From JANMJD01 sp963828405 (GTDB lineage: Bacteria > Actinomycetota > Acidimicrobiia > Acidimicrobiales > Ilumatobacteraceae): a stretch of DNA of 64,000 nucleotides. The notes under the pieces were generated by a model, which saw only the letters and a list, made by a program, of their open reading frames with translations, was not told where the DNA came from and ran no database searches. This document shows positions 34,626-43,082 of the stretch, in pieces (position 1 is the first letter of the stretch; each line of letters starts with the position of its first letter). A program made the translations under genes and the position numbers. The stretch is from assembly GCA_963828405.1 (NCBI GenBank), contig CAWHEG010000030.1, positions 124,001 to 188,000 of the forward strand, written 5' to 3'.

Positions 34626-35846
34626 ATGGAGTGCGTCGTTCGGGTCGATCGGGTCGCCGCCGGCGGTGACGGCATCGGCCGGCATGCCGACGGCCGCATC
34701 GCCTTCGTCCGCGGCGGCCTCCCCTCGGAGCTGGTCCGTGTCCAGGTCGACGAACAGCGCCGGGACTTCGTGAAGGTGTCGGTGGTCGAGGTGCTGGAGC
34801 CATCGCCGGCCCGCCGTACCCCGCCGTGCCCGCAGGTCGCCCTCGGTTGCGGGGGCTGCGGTTGGCAGCACATCGACCCGGCGGCCCAGCTCGGGCTGAA
34901 GCGCGACATCGTGGTCGACGCCCTGCGCCGCCTCGGCGGGGTGGCCGACCCCGCGGTGCGCACCGCCGCACCGCTGGCCGACCCCGAAGTGCGCAGTGCC
35001 GCACCGCTGGCCGATGCCGGTCTGCGCACGACCGTGCGGTTGGCGGTCGACGGCTCGGGGGCCGTGGGGTTCCGGGCGGCCCGGAGCCACCGCACGGTGG
35101 TCACCGATCGCTGCCTCGTCGCCCACCCGCTGATCGAGGCGATGCTCGGCGGGTTGCGCGCCCCGGGCGCCGAGGAACTGACGCTGCGTGTCGGCGCCCG
35201 CACCGGCGAACGTGCCGCCTGGTGGACACCGCTCGCCGACGTTCCCCGCCCGCTCGGCCTGGCGCCCGACGTGGTCACCGGCCCGACGGCGGCGATCTCC
35301 GAGGTGGTCCACGGCGTGCGGTTGCGGGTCTCGGCCGGTTCGTTCTTCCAGTCGTCGCCCGAGGCCGCCGAAGCGTTGTGCGACGAGGTCGCCTCGGCGG
35401 CCGGCGAGCTGCTCGGCGCCGGCGCTGGTCCGGTGATCGACGCCTACGGCGGTATCGGGCTGTTCAGCGCCGTGATCGTCCCGAGCGACCGGTCGGCGGT
35501 CGTCGTCGAGTCGTCGGCCTCGTCGGCCGCCGACGCCCGCCACCACCTCGCCGGGCGCCGGGTGACCGTCGACAACGTGCGCGTGGAGCACTGGGCCGGG
35601 CTCCCCGCCGATCTGGTGATCGCCGACCCGGCCCGGTCCGGCCTGGGGGCCGCTGCGGCCGGACGCCTCACCCGGGGCAGCGGATGCCTGCGTCTCGTGC
35701 TGGTCAGCTGTGACGCGGCGTCGGCCGGGCGCGACTCCCGGCTGCTCGCCGGTCTCGGGTACCGGCATGCCGGGTCGGTCGTGCTCGACCCCTTCCCCCA
35801 CACCCCGCATGTCGAGATCGTCAGCAGGTTCGACCGTGGGACGTGA
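34626..35846 (+). CDS. RNA m5U methyltransferase, RlmD/TrmA type
   Basis: This 406-residue SAM-dependent uracil-C5 methyltransferase acts on rRNA or tRNA. An N-terminal TRAM domain (VVRVDRVAAGGDGIGRHADG) precedes the Fe-S cysteines CPQVALGCGGCGW. The methyltransferase half shows SFFQSSPEAAEALC, DAYGGIGLFSAVI, DPARSGLG and LVLVSCDA, with the catalytic cysteine in the last. A 33-bp tandem duplication after the Fe-S region adds about 11 residues twice. Whether the target is 23S U1939, U747 or tRNA U54 cannot be settled. Confidence 0.88.
   Translation: MECVVRVDRVAAGGDGIGRHADGRIAFVRGGLPSELVRVQVDEQRRDFVKVSVVEVLEPSPARRTPPCPQVALGCGGCGWQHIDPAAQLGLKRDIVVDALRRLGGVADPAVRTAAPLADPEVRSAAPLADAGLRTTVRLAVDGSGAVGFRAARSHRTVVTDRCLVAHPLIEAMLGGLRAPGAEELTLRVGARTGERAAWWTPLADVPRPLGLAPDVVTGPTAAISEVVHGVRLRVSAGSFFQSSPEAAEALCDEVASAAGELLGAGAGPVIDAYGGIGLFSAVIVPSDRSAVVVESSASSAADARHHLAGRRVTVDNVRVEHWAGLPADLVIADPARSGLGAAAAGRLTRGSGCLRLVLVSCDAASAGRDSRLLAGLGYRHAGSVVLDPFPHTPHVEIVSRFDRGT
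34947..35030 (+). repeat. 33-bp in-frame tandem repeat, 2.5 copies
   Basis: Units at 34947-34979 and 34980-35012, with a partial third to 35030, encode DPAVRTAAPLA, DPEVRSAAPLA and DAGLRT within the methyltransferase gene. Confidence 0.85.
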
Positions 35847-36459
35847 TCCAGATCGCTCCCGGCCTCGTACCTCTGATGTGCGAGAGAACTACACGGCACA
35901 CTCCGACGCCGCGCTGGTGATCGCCATCGCCCGCTATCGCCAGGGAGCACTGGCCGAGGCCTACCGTCGCCACGCGGGGGCGGTCTTCGGTCTGGCCAAG
36001 CGGCTGCTCGGGCAGCAGTCGCTCGCCGAAGAGGTCGTGCAGGAGGTGTTCCTCCGCCTCTGGAACCAGTCCGAGCGGTTCGACCCGGAACGAGGGACCC
36101 TGCGCAGCTTCCTGCTGGCCCACGCCCACGGGCGGGCCGTCGACCTGCTGCGCTCCGACGCCGCCCGCCGTCGGCGCGAGGACCGGGACCATCGCCAGGC
36201 GGCCACCAGCGGATACGACATCGACCACGAGGTGTGGGATCTGACGGTGTCGGAACATGTGCGCCGGGCCGTCGATCTGCTGCCCGACGGCGAGCGCCGG
36301 GCGATCGAGCTGGCCTACTTCGGCGGCAAGACGTATCGAGAGGTGGCCACCGACCTGGGTGAGCCGGAAGGAACGATCAAGGGGCGCATCCGCGCCGGGC
36401 TCAAGCGGCTGCGAGTCGAGCTGGTCGACGCCGGCATCGAGATGGGTGGTGGAGCGTGA
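35836..36459 (+). CDS. ECF sigma factor, SigK-like
   Basis: This extracytoplasmic-function sigma factor is about 207 residues long. Region 2 is ALAEAYRRHAGAVFGLAKRLLG ... EEVVQEVFLRLWNQSERFDPERGTLRSFLLAHAHGRAVDLLRS, and region 4 is LPDGERRAIELAYFGGKTYREVATDLGEPEGTIKGRIRAGLKRLR. It is paired with an RskA-type anti-sigma gene by a GTGA overlap, as in sigK-rskA systems responding to envelope stress. GTG 35836 (AGCAGG upstream, overlapping the previous stop) and GTG 35878 are both possible starts. Confidence 0.9.
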   Translation: MGRDPDRSRPRTSDVRENYTAHSDAALVIAIARYRQGALAEAYRRHAGAVFGLAKRLLGQQSLAEEVVQEVFLRLWNQSERFDPERGTLRSFLLAHAHGRAVDLLRSDAARRRREDRDHRQAATSGYDIDHEVWDLTVSEHVRRAVDLLPDGERRAIELAYFGGKTYREVATDLGEPEGTIKGRIRAGLKRLRVELVDAGIEMGGGA

Positions 36460-37175
36460 GCGCCAATCGCGGCGACATCGAGGAGGCACTCGGCGCGTAC
36501 GCGCTCGACGCCGTCGACGCCGACGAGCGGATGGAGATCGAGCGGTACCTCGCATCCAACCCGCGGGCGCGCGACGAGGTCCGTCAGCACCAGGAGGTCG
36601 CCACGATGCTGGCCTTCTCGGGCGACACGGCGCCTCCCGACCTGTGGGAGCGCATCGCCGACCAACTCGACGAGCGGGCGCCCACCCCCGGTCCGGAGCT
36701 GGCCCGGGTCCTGCCGATGAGCGGCCGGCGTCGGTGGACGGAGCGGCTCGGCCCGCTGGCGGCGGCGGCGGCCGTCGCTGCCGCCGTCACGCTCGGGGTG
36801 GTCGCCGTGGGCAACCGCGGGTCCGACCGCACGTCGATCGAGCAGGCGGCCGACCAGGCCCGTGACGATCGCGACACGCGGGTGATCCCGCTGGCCGGGG
36901 CCGACGGATCGGTCGGCGGTGAGGTGCTCGTCGACGCCGACGGGCACGGCTACCTGATCGGCAACGACCTCCCCGAGGTCCCCAGTGACCGCACCTATCA
37001 GCTGTGGGGGGTCGTCAGCGACGAAGTGATCTCCCTCGGGGTCTTCGGGAACCATCCGGAGACGGAGCCGTTCACCGTCGAGGGCGACCTCACCCAACTC
37101 GTGCTCACCGTCGAGGAGCGCGGCGGCGTCGCCGTGTCCGAGCAGCCCGCCGCCTACTCCGGGGTGGTGCAGTAG
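36456..37175 (+). CDS. RskA-like anti-sigma factor
   Basis: This 239-residue membrane anti-sigma factor has an N-terminal cytoplasmic sigma-binding domain (DIEEALGAYALDAVDADERM ... YLASNPRARDEV), one transmembrane helix near residues 98-118 (LAAAAAVAAAVTLGVVAVG), and an extracytoplasmic RskA C-terminal domain with TYQLWGVVSDEVISLGVF. It should hold the adjacent sigma factor inactive until regulated proteolysis. Confidence 0.92.
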   Translation: MSANRGDIEEALGAYALDAVDADERMEIERYLASNPRARDEVRQHQEVATMLAFSGDTAPPDLWERIADQLDERAPTPGPELARVLPMSGRRRWTERLGPLAAAAAVAAAVTLGVVAVGNRGSDRTSIEQAADQARDDRDTRVIPLAGADGSVGGEVLVDADGHGYLIGNDLPEVPSDRTYQLWGVVSDEVISLGVFGNHPETEPFTVEGDLTQLVLTVEERGGVAVSEQPAAYSGVVQ

Positions 37176-37198
37176 CGCCGAGCTGCCGACAGGCGGCC

Positions 37199-37228
37199 GG
37201 GCCAGGTCATGGTGGGCCAGGTCATGGT
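37199..37228. repeat. 15-bp perfect tandem duplication
   Basis: GGGCCAGGTCATGGT occurs twice in succession between the anti-sigma stop and the convergent GH18 gene, overlapping the last codons of the latter. Confidence 0.8.
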
Positions 37229-38484
37229 GAGATGGTCGTGGTCGTCACCGGCGGAGCGAAGGCGTCCCATACGGTCTGGTCGTCGTATCCGAGGGCCCAG
37301 AACGACACGCCGGCCCAGCCGGCATCGCCGGCGATCCGCGACCGGGCGAGGGCGCCGGCGGCGTCGACGTACCAGGCCTCGCGGGTCTGCGAGCAGGTGG
37401 ACGAGGCGTCCGGGGGCGGGATGGCGTAGCGGAACGTCCACTCGCCGTTGACGGCGTCGAACGCCGGAACCGCGGTGCGGCGGGCGAGCAGGTCGGCCAG
37501 GTCGCGGATCCTGATCGTCGAACGGCCGATGTCGTCGGCCGTGCACCCCGACGAGGCGACCGCCCACGTGTAGCCGTAGAGCGGCACGCCGAGCACCAGC
37601 TTGTCGGTGTCCCCGGCCGCCCGGGTGACGCCTTCGACGACCCTGGCGACCCAGGCCAGCGGGGCGACGGGCCCTGCGGTCGACGTCGAGTAGTCGTAGG
37701 CCATCACCCGGATCCGATCGACGACCCGGGCCAAGGCGCCGTAGTCGTAGACCCAGTAACCGCTGTCCGGGGTCCGGCGGTCGTCGTAGACCGGTGGGAT
37801 CGACACGGTCAGCGTCCGCCCGGCGGCGTGCAACCGTGCGGCCAGCTCGGTGACGAAGGCAACCCAGGCCGGGCGGGTGGTCGGCCAACTGCCCCGGTCG
37901 TCGGCGAAGGCGAACTGTTCGTAGTCGAGGTCGACGCCCGCATAGCGGCCCTCGTCGGCGAAGCGGAGGATCGTTTCGATGTGGGCCGTGCGCAGGTCCG
38001 GGTCGGCCAGAAGAGATGCCATGGAGCCCGCCTCGGTGGCATCGAACAACGAGGGGACGACGGGCAGCCCGGCCCGGCGGGCCGCCGCCAGGAAATCCTT
38101 CGCCCGCTCCTCGTCGAGGTTCGGGTCGGCGGTGATCGTCGTCGGCCCGGTGACCGAGAACCAGAACGGGGACACCTCGCGCAGCAGCGGGGCGCGGACC
38201 GCAAGGTCGGTCAGCGACTCCTCCAGGGCCCAGTAGGGCGCCCACCCCTCGATCGGCAGCACCCGCGAACGATCCGGCGGCGGCCCGGGGCGGGTCGCCT
38301 CGACCACCAGGGCGACCGCGGTGACGGCGACGATCGCCGCCGAGACGGCGACCACGAGACGCCGCCGCCGGTACACCGCGCCCGATCCGTCGTCGGGAGT
38401 CCGGCGCTCCCGGTCGTCCGGCGGGCGTTCCGCCCGCCGGTGCGCGGCTCGGCGCGCCGGGCCGGGGGACGACTCGACCGACAC
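37222..38484 (-). CDS. GH18 glycosidase, membrane-anchored
   Basis: This 420-residue GH18-family protein is close in layout to sporulation glucosaminidase YdhD/YaaH-type hydrolases. A cytoplasmic Arg/Pro-rich tail and one helix (VVAVSAAIVAVTAVALVVEA, 44-63) anchor it. The TIM barrel has the active-site motif YAGVDLDYEQF (D-x-x-D-x-D-x-E pattern with Glu189), VMAYDYSTSTAGPVAPLAWV and the closing WGVSFWALGYDDQTVWD-like segment AGVSFWALGYDDQTVW. It probably cleaves beta-1,4 N-acetylhexosaminyl bonds in peptidoglycan or chitin. The GTG start is supported by TAGCCT 7 nt upstream. Confidence 0.86.
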   Translation of the reverse strand: MSVESSPGPARRAAHRRAERPPDDRERRTPDDGSGAVYRRRRLVVAVSAAIVAVTAVALVVEATRPGPPPDRSRVLPIEGWAPYWALEESLTDLAVRAPLLREVSPFWFSVTGPTTITADPNLDEERAKDFLAAARRAGLPVVPSLFDATEAGSMASLLADPDLRTAHIETILRFADEGRYAGVDLDYEQFAFADDRGSWPTTRPAWVAFVTELAARLHAAGRTLTVSIPPVYDDRRTPDSGYWVYDYGALARVVDRIRVMAYDYSTSTAGPVAPLAWVARVVEGVTRAAGDTDKLVLGVPLYGYTWAVASSGCTADDIGRSTIRIRDLADLLARRTAVPAFDAVNGEWTFRYAIPPPDASSTCSQTREAWYVDAAGALARSRIAGDAGWAGVSFWALGYDDQTVWDAFAPPVTTTTISP

Positions 38485-38491
38485 TGCGGGC

Positions 38492-38497
38492 AGGCTA
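38492..38497 (-). promoter_or_regulatory. Candidate -10 (TAGCCT) for GH18 gene
   Basis: On the minus strand TAGCCT ends 7 nt before GTG 38484. Confidence 0.4.
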
Positions 38498-38574
38498 GCG
38501 AGGTGGGCCGCGCCTGCATGTCACCGCCGGCTGGAGGTGGTCGACCGTCAACATCCTGAAGTGAGCAGCCCGGT

Positions 38575-40476
38575 TCAGTCTGCGGCGCAGTGCCCGCCCG
38601 GTGGCGGCACGTCGAGGGCCGGGTTCCGGTCGAAGAACCCCACCGGGCGGAGGTGGAAGCCCACCTTGACCACGGGCATCACCGGCCAGTCCTCGAGGCG
38701 GGGGAAGTGGTGGGCGCCGAAGACGTACCAGACGACGACATCGGCGCCGGCCAGTGGGCGGTCCGCCGCCGCCCAGGCGGCCAGGCCCTCGCCGGGGGCG
38801 GACTGGTTCGGGTACTCCCCGGCGGGGTAGCGCTCGTCGCGGTCGTACGGGGTGATCCAGAGGTGGTGGTCGAGCATCCGCGCCCGGGCGCGCACGGCCG
38901 AGTCGGGTCGAGCCATCGGTCGGACGTTCTCGCCGGGGACCAGTTCGTAGCCGACGGGCTCGCCGATCCGGTTCGGACGTCGTGGGTTGACGACGCGGAA
39001 CCGGCGGGCCGTGTCCGGGCAGACGTGTGTTGTGGCCTGTGATTCGCGCTCGAACAGGGTGGCCACCTCGCGGAAGGCCGTGCCGTCGGGATTGCCCGGC
39101 CCCCACGGATCGGCGGCGTACTCCACCTGGTAGGCGGCGTTGTCGACGCCGTCGATGTCGAGGTCGAGGCGGGCGCAGAAGAAGTGCTGGTGGGCACTGG
39201 TCACGACACCTTCGCTGATCGGCAGCGAGTGCGGCGAACGTTCCGAAGTGGTCACCCCGGCGGTGTGGACGATGCCGGTGAGCTTGGCCTCGAACTGCCA
39301 CGAGCCGTCCTGGTGGAAGTACCAGAAGTAGCCGTACTCGTAGTTGCCGACGGTCGTGAACGTCGAGATCACCAGCCGGCGGGAGCGCGCCCGGTCGACC
39401 CGTCCCGAGAAGTGCGTGTGCTTCCAGAGGATGTTGTCGTCCTCCTCGTGGATGCAGATCGCCTGCGGGATCACCTCGGCCCGCCCGTCGAGCGCGTTGG
39501 AGACGACGTCGAGGTAGCGGATCTCGCCGAGGCAGTCGCAGCCCAGGGAAAGCGAGTTGACCAGCGGGCCCATCCCGTACTCGCCGGTGTCGAAGACGTT
39601 CTTGAAGTGCACCGTCGGGTTGGGGTCGCCGTAGGGGATGACCAGCTCGGCGATCGACGCCCGATGGCAGATCTGGCGGCGCTCGCCCCGGTCGCGGTAG
39701 GCGATGTCGTGGAGCACGAGACCCTCCCGCGGATGGAATCCGACGATCATCTCCCAGCGCTGCCAGCTCAGGCGCCGGTCGTCGTCGATCGAGAAGCTCG
39801 GCCCATCGGGCTGGGTGATCGTCAGCGGTTTGAGGTCGTCGCGCCACGGGTCCCCGCCACCGTCGTGGTACGGCCAGGCCCGCGACGGCGGCGGCGTGCC
39901 CGGGGCGTGGTCGTCGAGGCGGACGACCGTCATCGCGTGGAGATCGACGACGGCGACGAGGCCGGCGAGCGGGCGGGCGTACTGGTTGTCGGCCTCGCCG
40001 TCGGCGACCAGCCAGGCGATCGCCCGTACCAGGCGCCTGCCCCGCTCCTCGAAGGAGCCGGCCGACCAGGCCTCGACGTGGACCGTCGCCGGGTCGTGGA
40101 TCCCGCGCCGGCGCAGTGCCTCGACGTAGCCCGCGTCGGCGCGCACGACCTCGCCGGCCAGCTGGAACTCCTCGACGTGGACGGCGGGCTGGACGTCGGC
40201 GGGAAGCACGCGGTGGCCGACGAGCCGCCCTTCGTCGAGGGACACGGTCGCCTCCATCCCCCGGGCGGCGTCGCAGTCGACGAGGACGACGAAGGCTTCA
40301 CGGGCCGGGCGGGGACCTGCCGCGTCGCGCCAGGCGAGGTAGTCGGCCTTGGACGGTTCGCGCGTCTCGACCGAGGTGAACCGCAGACGGGACCCGAGCC
40401 CGGGGATCCGCCGGACGATGCCGACCGCCGTCGTCAGTTCCTCCGCCGACAGCGGGTTGAGCGGGTGCGGGATCAG
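38575..40476 (-). CDS. Copper amine oxidase, likely CTG start
   Basis: This topaquinone-containing primary amine oxidase releases aldehyde, ammonia and H2O2 from primary amines. The cofactor tyrosine lies in TTVGNYEYGYFWYF (about Tyr379), the catalytic-base Asp is in NVFDTGEYGMG, and copper histidines are in SAHQHFF and AHHFPRLEDWPVMP. The first ATG (40257) would cut off the conserved N-terminus IPHPLNPLSAEELTTAVGIV. That sequence is in frame back to CTG 40476, whose bases overlap the stop of the upstream gene (CTGA), with AGGGGG upstream; no ATG, GTG or TTG is available after the in-frame stop at 40504-40506. This gives 633 residues, the usual length. No signal peptide. Confidence 0.9.
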   Translation of the reverse strand: MIPHPLNPLSAEELTTAVGIVRRIPGLGSRLRFTSVETREPSKADYLAWRDAAGPRPAREAFVVLVDCDAARGMEATVSLDEGRLVGHRVLPADVQPAVHVEEFQLAGEVVRADAGYVEALRRRGIHDPATVHVEAWSAGSFEERGRRLVRAIAWLVADGEADNQYARPLAGLVAVVDLHAMTVVRLDDHAPGTPPPSRAWPYHDGGGDPWRDDLKPLTITQPDGPSFSIDDDRRLSWQRWEMIVGFHPREGLVLHDIAYRDRGERRQICHRASIAELVIPYGDPNPTVHFKNVFDTGEYGMGPLVNSLSLGCDCLGEIRYLDVVSNALDGRAEVIPQAICIHEEDDNILWKHTHFSGRVDRARSRRLVISTFTTVGNYEYGYFWYFHQDGSWQFEAKLTGIVHTAGVTTSERSPHSLPISEGVVTSAHQHFFCARLDLDIDGVDNAAYQVEYAADPWGPGNPDGTAFREVATLFERESQATTHVCPDTARRFRVVNPRRPNRIGEPVGYELVPGENVRPMARPDSAVRARARMLDHHLWITPYDRDERYPAGEYPNQSAPGEGLAAWAAADRPLAGADVVVWYVFGAHHFPRLEDWPVMPVVKVGFHLRPVGFFDRNPALDVPPPGGHCAAD

Positions 40477-40727
40477 GCCTGGCCCCCTCGCTTGATGTAC
40501 TCCTCACGCGCCTCGCGGTGCCCCTTGGCGCCCGAACCGACCATCCCGCCCGTACGCACCTCGTGGACGACGTTCTCCAACCGCTCGAGCAGCGCGTAGA
40601 TGTCGTCCTCGGGCCGGGCCTCGCCGACACGCTGCACGGCTTCGAGAACCTTGCCGTAGTTCTTGCGGAACTGCTCGTACTCCTGGTGCAGTTCCTCGCG
40701 TGCGGCTTCGAGCTCGTCCTTTGCCAT
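40473..40727 (-). CDS. 84-residue coiled-coil protein
   Basis: This small charged protein (AKDELEAAREELHQEYEQFRKN ... LERLENVVHEVRTGG) is predicted to be largely helical. No family recognised. It is coupled to the copper amine oxidase by a 4-base CTGA overlap, and TACCGT ends 6 nt before its ATG, so it heads a two-gene unit. The Gly/Lys-rich end (GGMVGSGAKGHREAREEY) is probably flexible. Its role relative to the oxidase is unknown. Confidence 0.65.
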   Translation of the reverse strand: MAKDELEAAREELHQEYEQFRKNYGKVLEAVQRVGEARPEDDIYALLERLENVVHEVRTGGMVGSGAKGHREAREEYIKRGGQA

Positions 40728-40733
40728 ACGCGC

Positions 40734-40739
40734 ACGGTA
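40734..40739 (-). promoter_or_regulatory. Candidate -10 (TACCGT), 84-residue gene
   Basis: On the minus strand TACCGT ends 6 nt before ATG 40727. Confidence 0.4.
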
Positions 40740-40781
40740 GCGCTCCGGCTGCCCGCCTGTCGCTGCGAGCCTGTGAGGCTT

Positions 40782-40787
40782 TACAGT
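40782..40787 (+). promoter_or_regulatory. Candidate -10 for gene at 40865
   Basis: TACAGT would start transcription near 40794, leaving a leader of about 70 nt with CGGACG/CGTCCG hairpin arms and GGGGAA before the ATG. Confidence 0.3.
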
Positions 40788-40864
40788 TCGTACACCCCGC
40801 GTCCGCTGCGGGGCCGGACGGTCGACGGCGATCGTCCGGCGAGATCTGAGGATGGGGAACGACG

Positions 40865-42061
40865 ATGGCGTTGGCCGAACGATTGAGCCGTCTCGGGACC
40901 GAAACAGCGTTCGCCGTGTCGCTCGCCGCGGCCGAGTGGGCTGCCCGGGGCAACCGGGTGTACCCGTTCCACCTCGGTGATCTCGATCTGGCCACGCCGG
41001 CCAACGTCGTGCAGGCGATGGACGAGGCGATCGCCAAGGGCAAGACCGGGTACTGCCCGGCCGCCGGGATCCCCGAGTTGCGCGCCGCCCTCGCCGACGA
41101 CGTCGGGGCCCGCCGTGGTCTGGCCTACGAGCCGGCCAACGTCGTCGTGCAGCCCGGGGGCAAGCCGGTGATCACCAAGTTCATCCAGGCGGTGATGAAC
41201 CCCGGCGACGCGGTGCTCTATCCCAATCCCGGCTATCCGATCTACGAGAGCCAGATCGAGTACTTCGGCGGGGTGGCCGAGCCGTACGGCTACGTGCCCA
41301 CCGACTCGGGTTTCGCCATCGACCTCGACCGGATCCGCTCCTCGATCACCCCGCGGACCCGGGCGATCATCTACAACGACCTGCAGAATCCGATCGGGGC
41401 CGAGTCGACGGCGGCCGAGCGGGAGGCGATCGCCGAGTTGGCCCAGGCCCACGACCTGTGGGTGCTCTCCGACGAGGCCTACTTCGAGATGCGCTACTCG
41501 GGCACGTCGGCGTCGATCGCCTCCCTGCCCGGGATGCAGGAGCGCACCGTGATCCTCTACACGTTCTCCAAGAAGTTCGCGATGACCGGCTGGCGTCTCG
41601 GTGCCGCGGTGGGGCCCCGCGAGATCGCCGAGATGATCGCCAAGCTCAACACCAACGACGAGTCGTGCACCGCGCACTTCGTCCAGCACGCCGGGGTCGC
41701 CGCGCTCCTCGGCGATCAGACGCAGTGCCGGGCGATGCTCGACGTGCTGCGCGAACGGCGTGACACGGCCGTCGAGGCCATCGCCACAGTGCCCGGGATG
41801 TCGGTGAGTCGGCCAGAGGCGACCTTCTACCTCTTCCCCGACGTGACCGATTCGATGGCGCGTGTCGGGATCGACGACGTCGCCCGGTTCGCCGAGGCCG
41901 CGCTCCACGAGACCGGGGTGTCGTTCTGCACCCGGCGGCACTTCGGACGCCCCCAGCCTGGCGAGCGGCGCGACTACATCCGCTTCGCCTACTCCGGGAT
42001 CCCGGCCGACGACATCCGCGCCGGCCTGGACCGGCTGCGCGACTGGGTCGAGGCGCACTGA
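40865..42061 (+). CDS. Class I/II PLP aminotransferase
   Basis: This is a 398-residue fold-type I aminotransferase of the aspartate/alanine group. PLP contacts visible: GYCPAAGIPELRAALAD, NPGYPIYESQIEYFGG, YNDLQNPIGAEST (the usual N-P-T-G is N-P-I-G), SDEAYFEMRY, and the Schiff-base lysine in YTFSKKFAMTGWRLG, with the C-terminal carboxylate Arg in YIRFAYSG. Its last base overlaps the ATG of the hydroxyacid dehydrogenase gene. A transaminase feeding a 2-oxo acid to that reductase is plausible. Specificity unknown. Confidence 0.88.
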   Translation: MALAERLSRLGTETAFAVSLAAAEWAARGNRVYPFHLGDLDLATPANVVQAMDEAIAKGKTGYCPAAGIPELRAALADDVGARRGLAYEPANVVVQPGGKPVITKFIQAVMNPGDAVLYPNPGYPIYESQIEYFGGVAEPYGYVPTDSGFAIDLDRIRSSITPRTRAIIYNDLQNPIGAESTAAEREAIAELAQAHDLWVLSDEAYFEMRYSGTSASIASLPGMQERTVILYTFSKKFAMTGWRLGAAVGPREIAEMIAKLNTNDESCTAHFVQHAGVAALLGDQTQCRAMLDVLRERRDTAVEAIATVPGMSVSRPEATFYLFPDVTDSMARVGIDDVARFAEAALHETGVSFCTRRHFGRPQPGERRDYIRFAYSGIPADDIRAGLDRLRDWVEAH

Positions 42062-43023
42062 TGGCCCGCGTCGTCGTCACCGGCCGGATCCCCGACCCGG
42101 GCCTGGAGATGCTGGGCACGGCTGGCCACGACGTGTGGGCCTGGGGGTCGACCACGCCGATCTCGCGGGCCGACCTGCTGGTCGCCGTGGCCGGTGCCGA
42201 GGCGATCGTCACGCTGCTCACCGAGCGGGTTGACGCCGAACTGCTCGCCGCGGCCGGGCCGCAGCTGCGGGCCGTCTGCAACGTTGCCGTCGGCTACAAC
42301 AACATCGACGTCGCCGCGTGCCGTGACCACGGCGTGGTCGCCACCAACACGCCCGGCGTGCTCACCGAGGCGACGGCCGACATCGCCATGGGGCTGATCC
42401 TGATGGTCACCCGGCGGCTGGCCGAGGGCGAGCGGGTGATCCGAGCGGGCGAGTCGTGGCAGTGGGGCATGTTCTACAAGCTGGGCACGGGCATCCAGGG
42501 CCGCCGGCTGGGGATCGTCGGGATGGGCCAGATCGGCGCCGCGCTCGCCCGCCGGGCCAGGGCGTTCGGGATGACGATCGCCTACTCGAACCGCGCCGCC
42601 GCCGATCCCGAACTGGCCGCCGAGCTCGGCGCCGTCCGCCTCGACCTGGCCGAGATGCTCGCCACCAGCGACATCGTCTCGCTCCACTGCCCGTACTCGG
42701 CGGCGACGCACCACCTCATCGGGGCCGCGGAACTCGCCGCGATGAAGCCGTCGGCGTTCCTGATCAACACCGCGCGCGGCCCGGTCATCGACGAAGCGGC
42801 TCTCGTGGCCGCTCTGGCGGGTGGGCAGATCGCCGGCGCCGGCCTCGATGTCTTCGAGCAGGAGCCGGTCGTACACCCCGGCCTGCTCCCGCTCGACAAC
42901 GTCGTGCTCATCCCACATCTCGGGTCGGCGACCATCGAGACCCGCACGGCGATGGCCACCCTCGCCGCGACCAACGCCATCGCCGTTCTGCGTGGCGACT
43001 CGGCTCCCAACCCCATCACCTGA
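42061..43023 (+). CDS. D-2-hydroxyacid dehydrogenase, GhrB-like
   Basis: This 320-residue NAD(P)-dependent reductase of the D-isomer family resembles glyoxylate/hydroxypyruvate reductases. Nucleotide-binding motif LGIVGMGQIGAALARRARAF; catalytic residues in NTARGPVIDEAALVAAL (Arg), DVFEQEP (Glu) and IPHLGSAT (His). The N-terminal substrate domain has VCNVAVGYNNIDVAACRDHG. It is coupled to the aminotransferase (TGATG junction). Confidence 0.9.
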   Translation: MARVVVTGRIPDPGLEMLGTAGHDVWAWGSTTPISRADLLVAVAGAEAIVTLLTERVDAELLAAAGPQLRAVCNVAVGYNNIDVAACRDHGVVATNTPGVLTEATADIAMGLILMVTRRLAEGERVIRAGESWQWGMFYKLGTGIQGRRLGIVGMGQIGAALARRARAFGMTIAYSNRAAADPELAAELGAVRLDLAEMLATSDIVSLHCPYSAATHHLIGAAELAAMKPSAFLINTARGPVIDEAALVAALAGGQIAGAGLDVFEQEPVVHPGLLPLDNVVLIPHLGSATIETRTAMATLAATNAIAVLRGDSAPNPIT

Positions 43024-43066
43024 ACTTCCCTTGCCCGCCTGCCAGGACCCATTCCGCACGGCACGC

Positions 43067-43072
43067 TACGGT
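43067..43072 (+). promoter_or_regulatory. Candidate -10 (TACGGT) for gene at 43083
   Basis: TACGGT ends 10 nt before ATG 43083. Confidence 0.3.
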
Positions 43073-43082
43073 GCGTAGCGAA

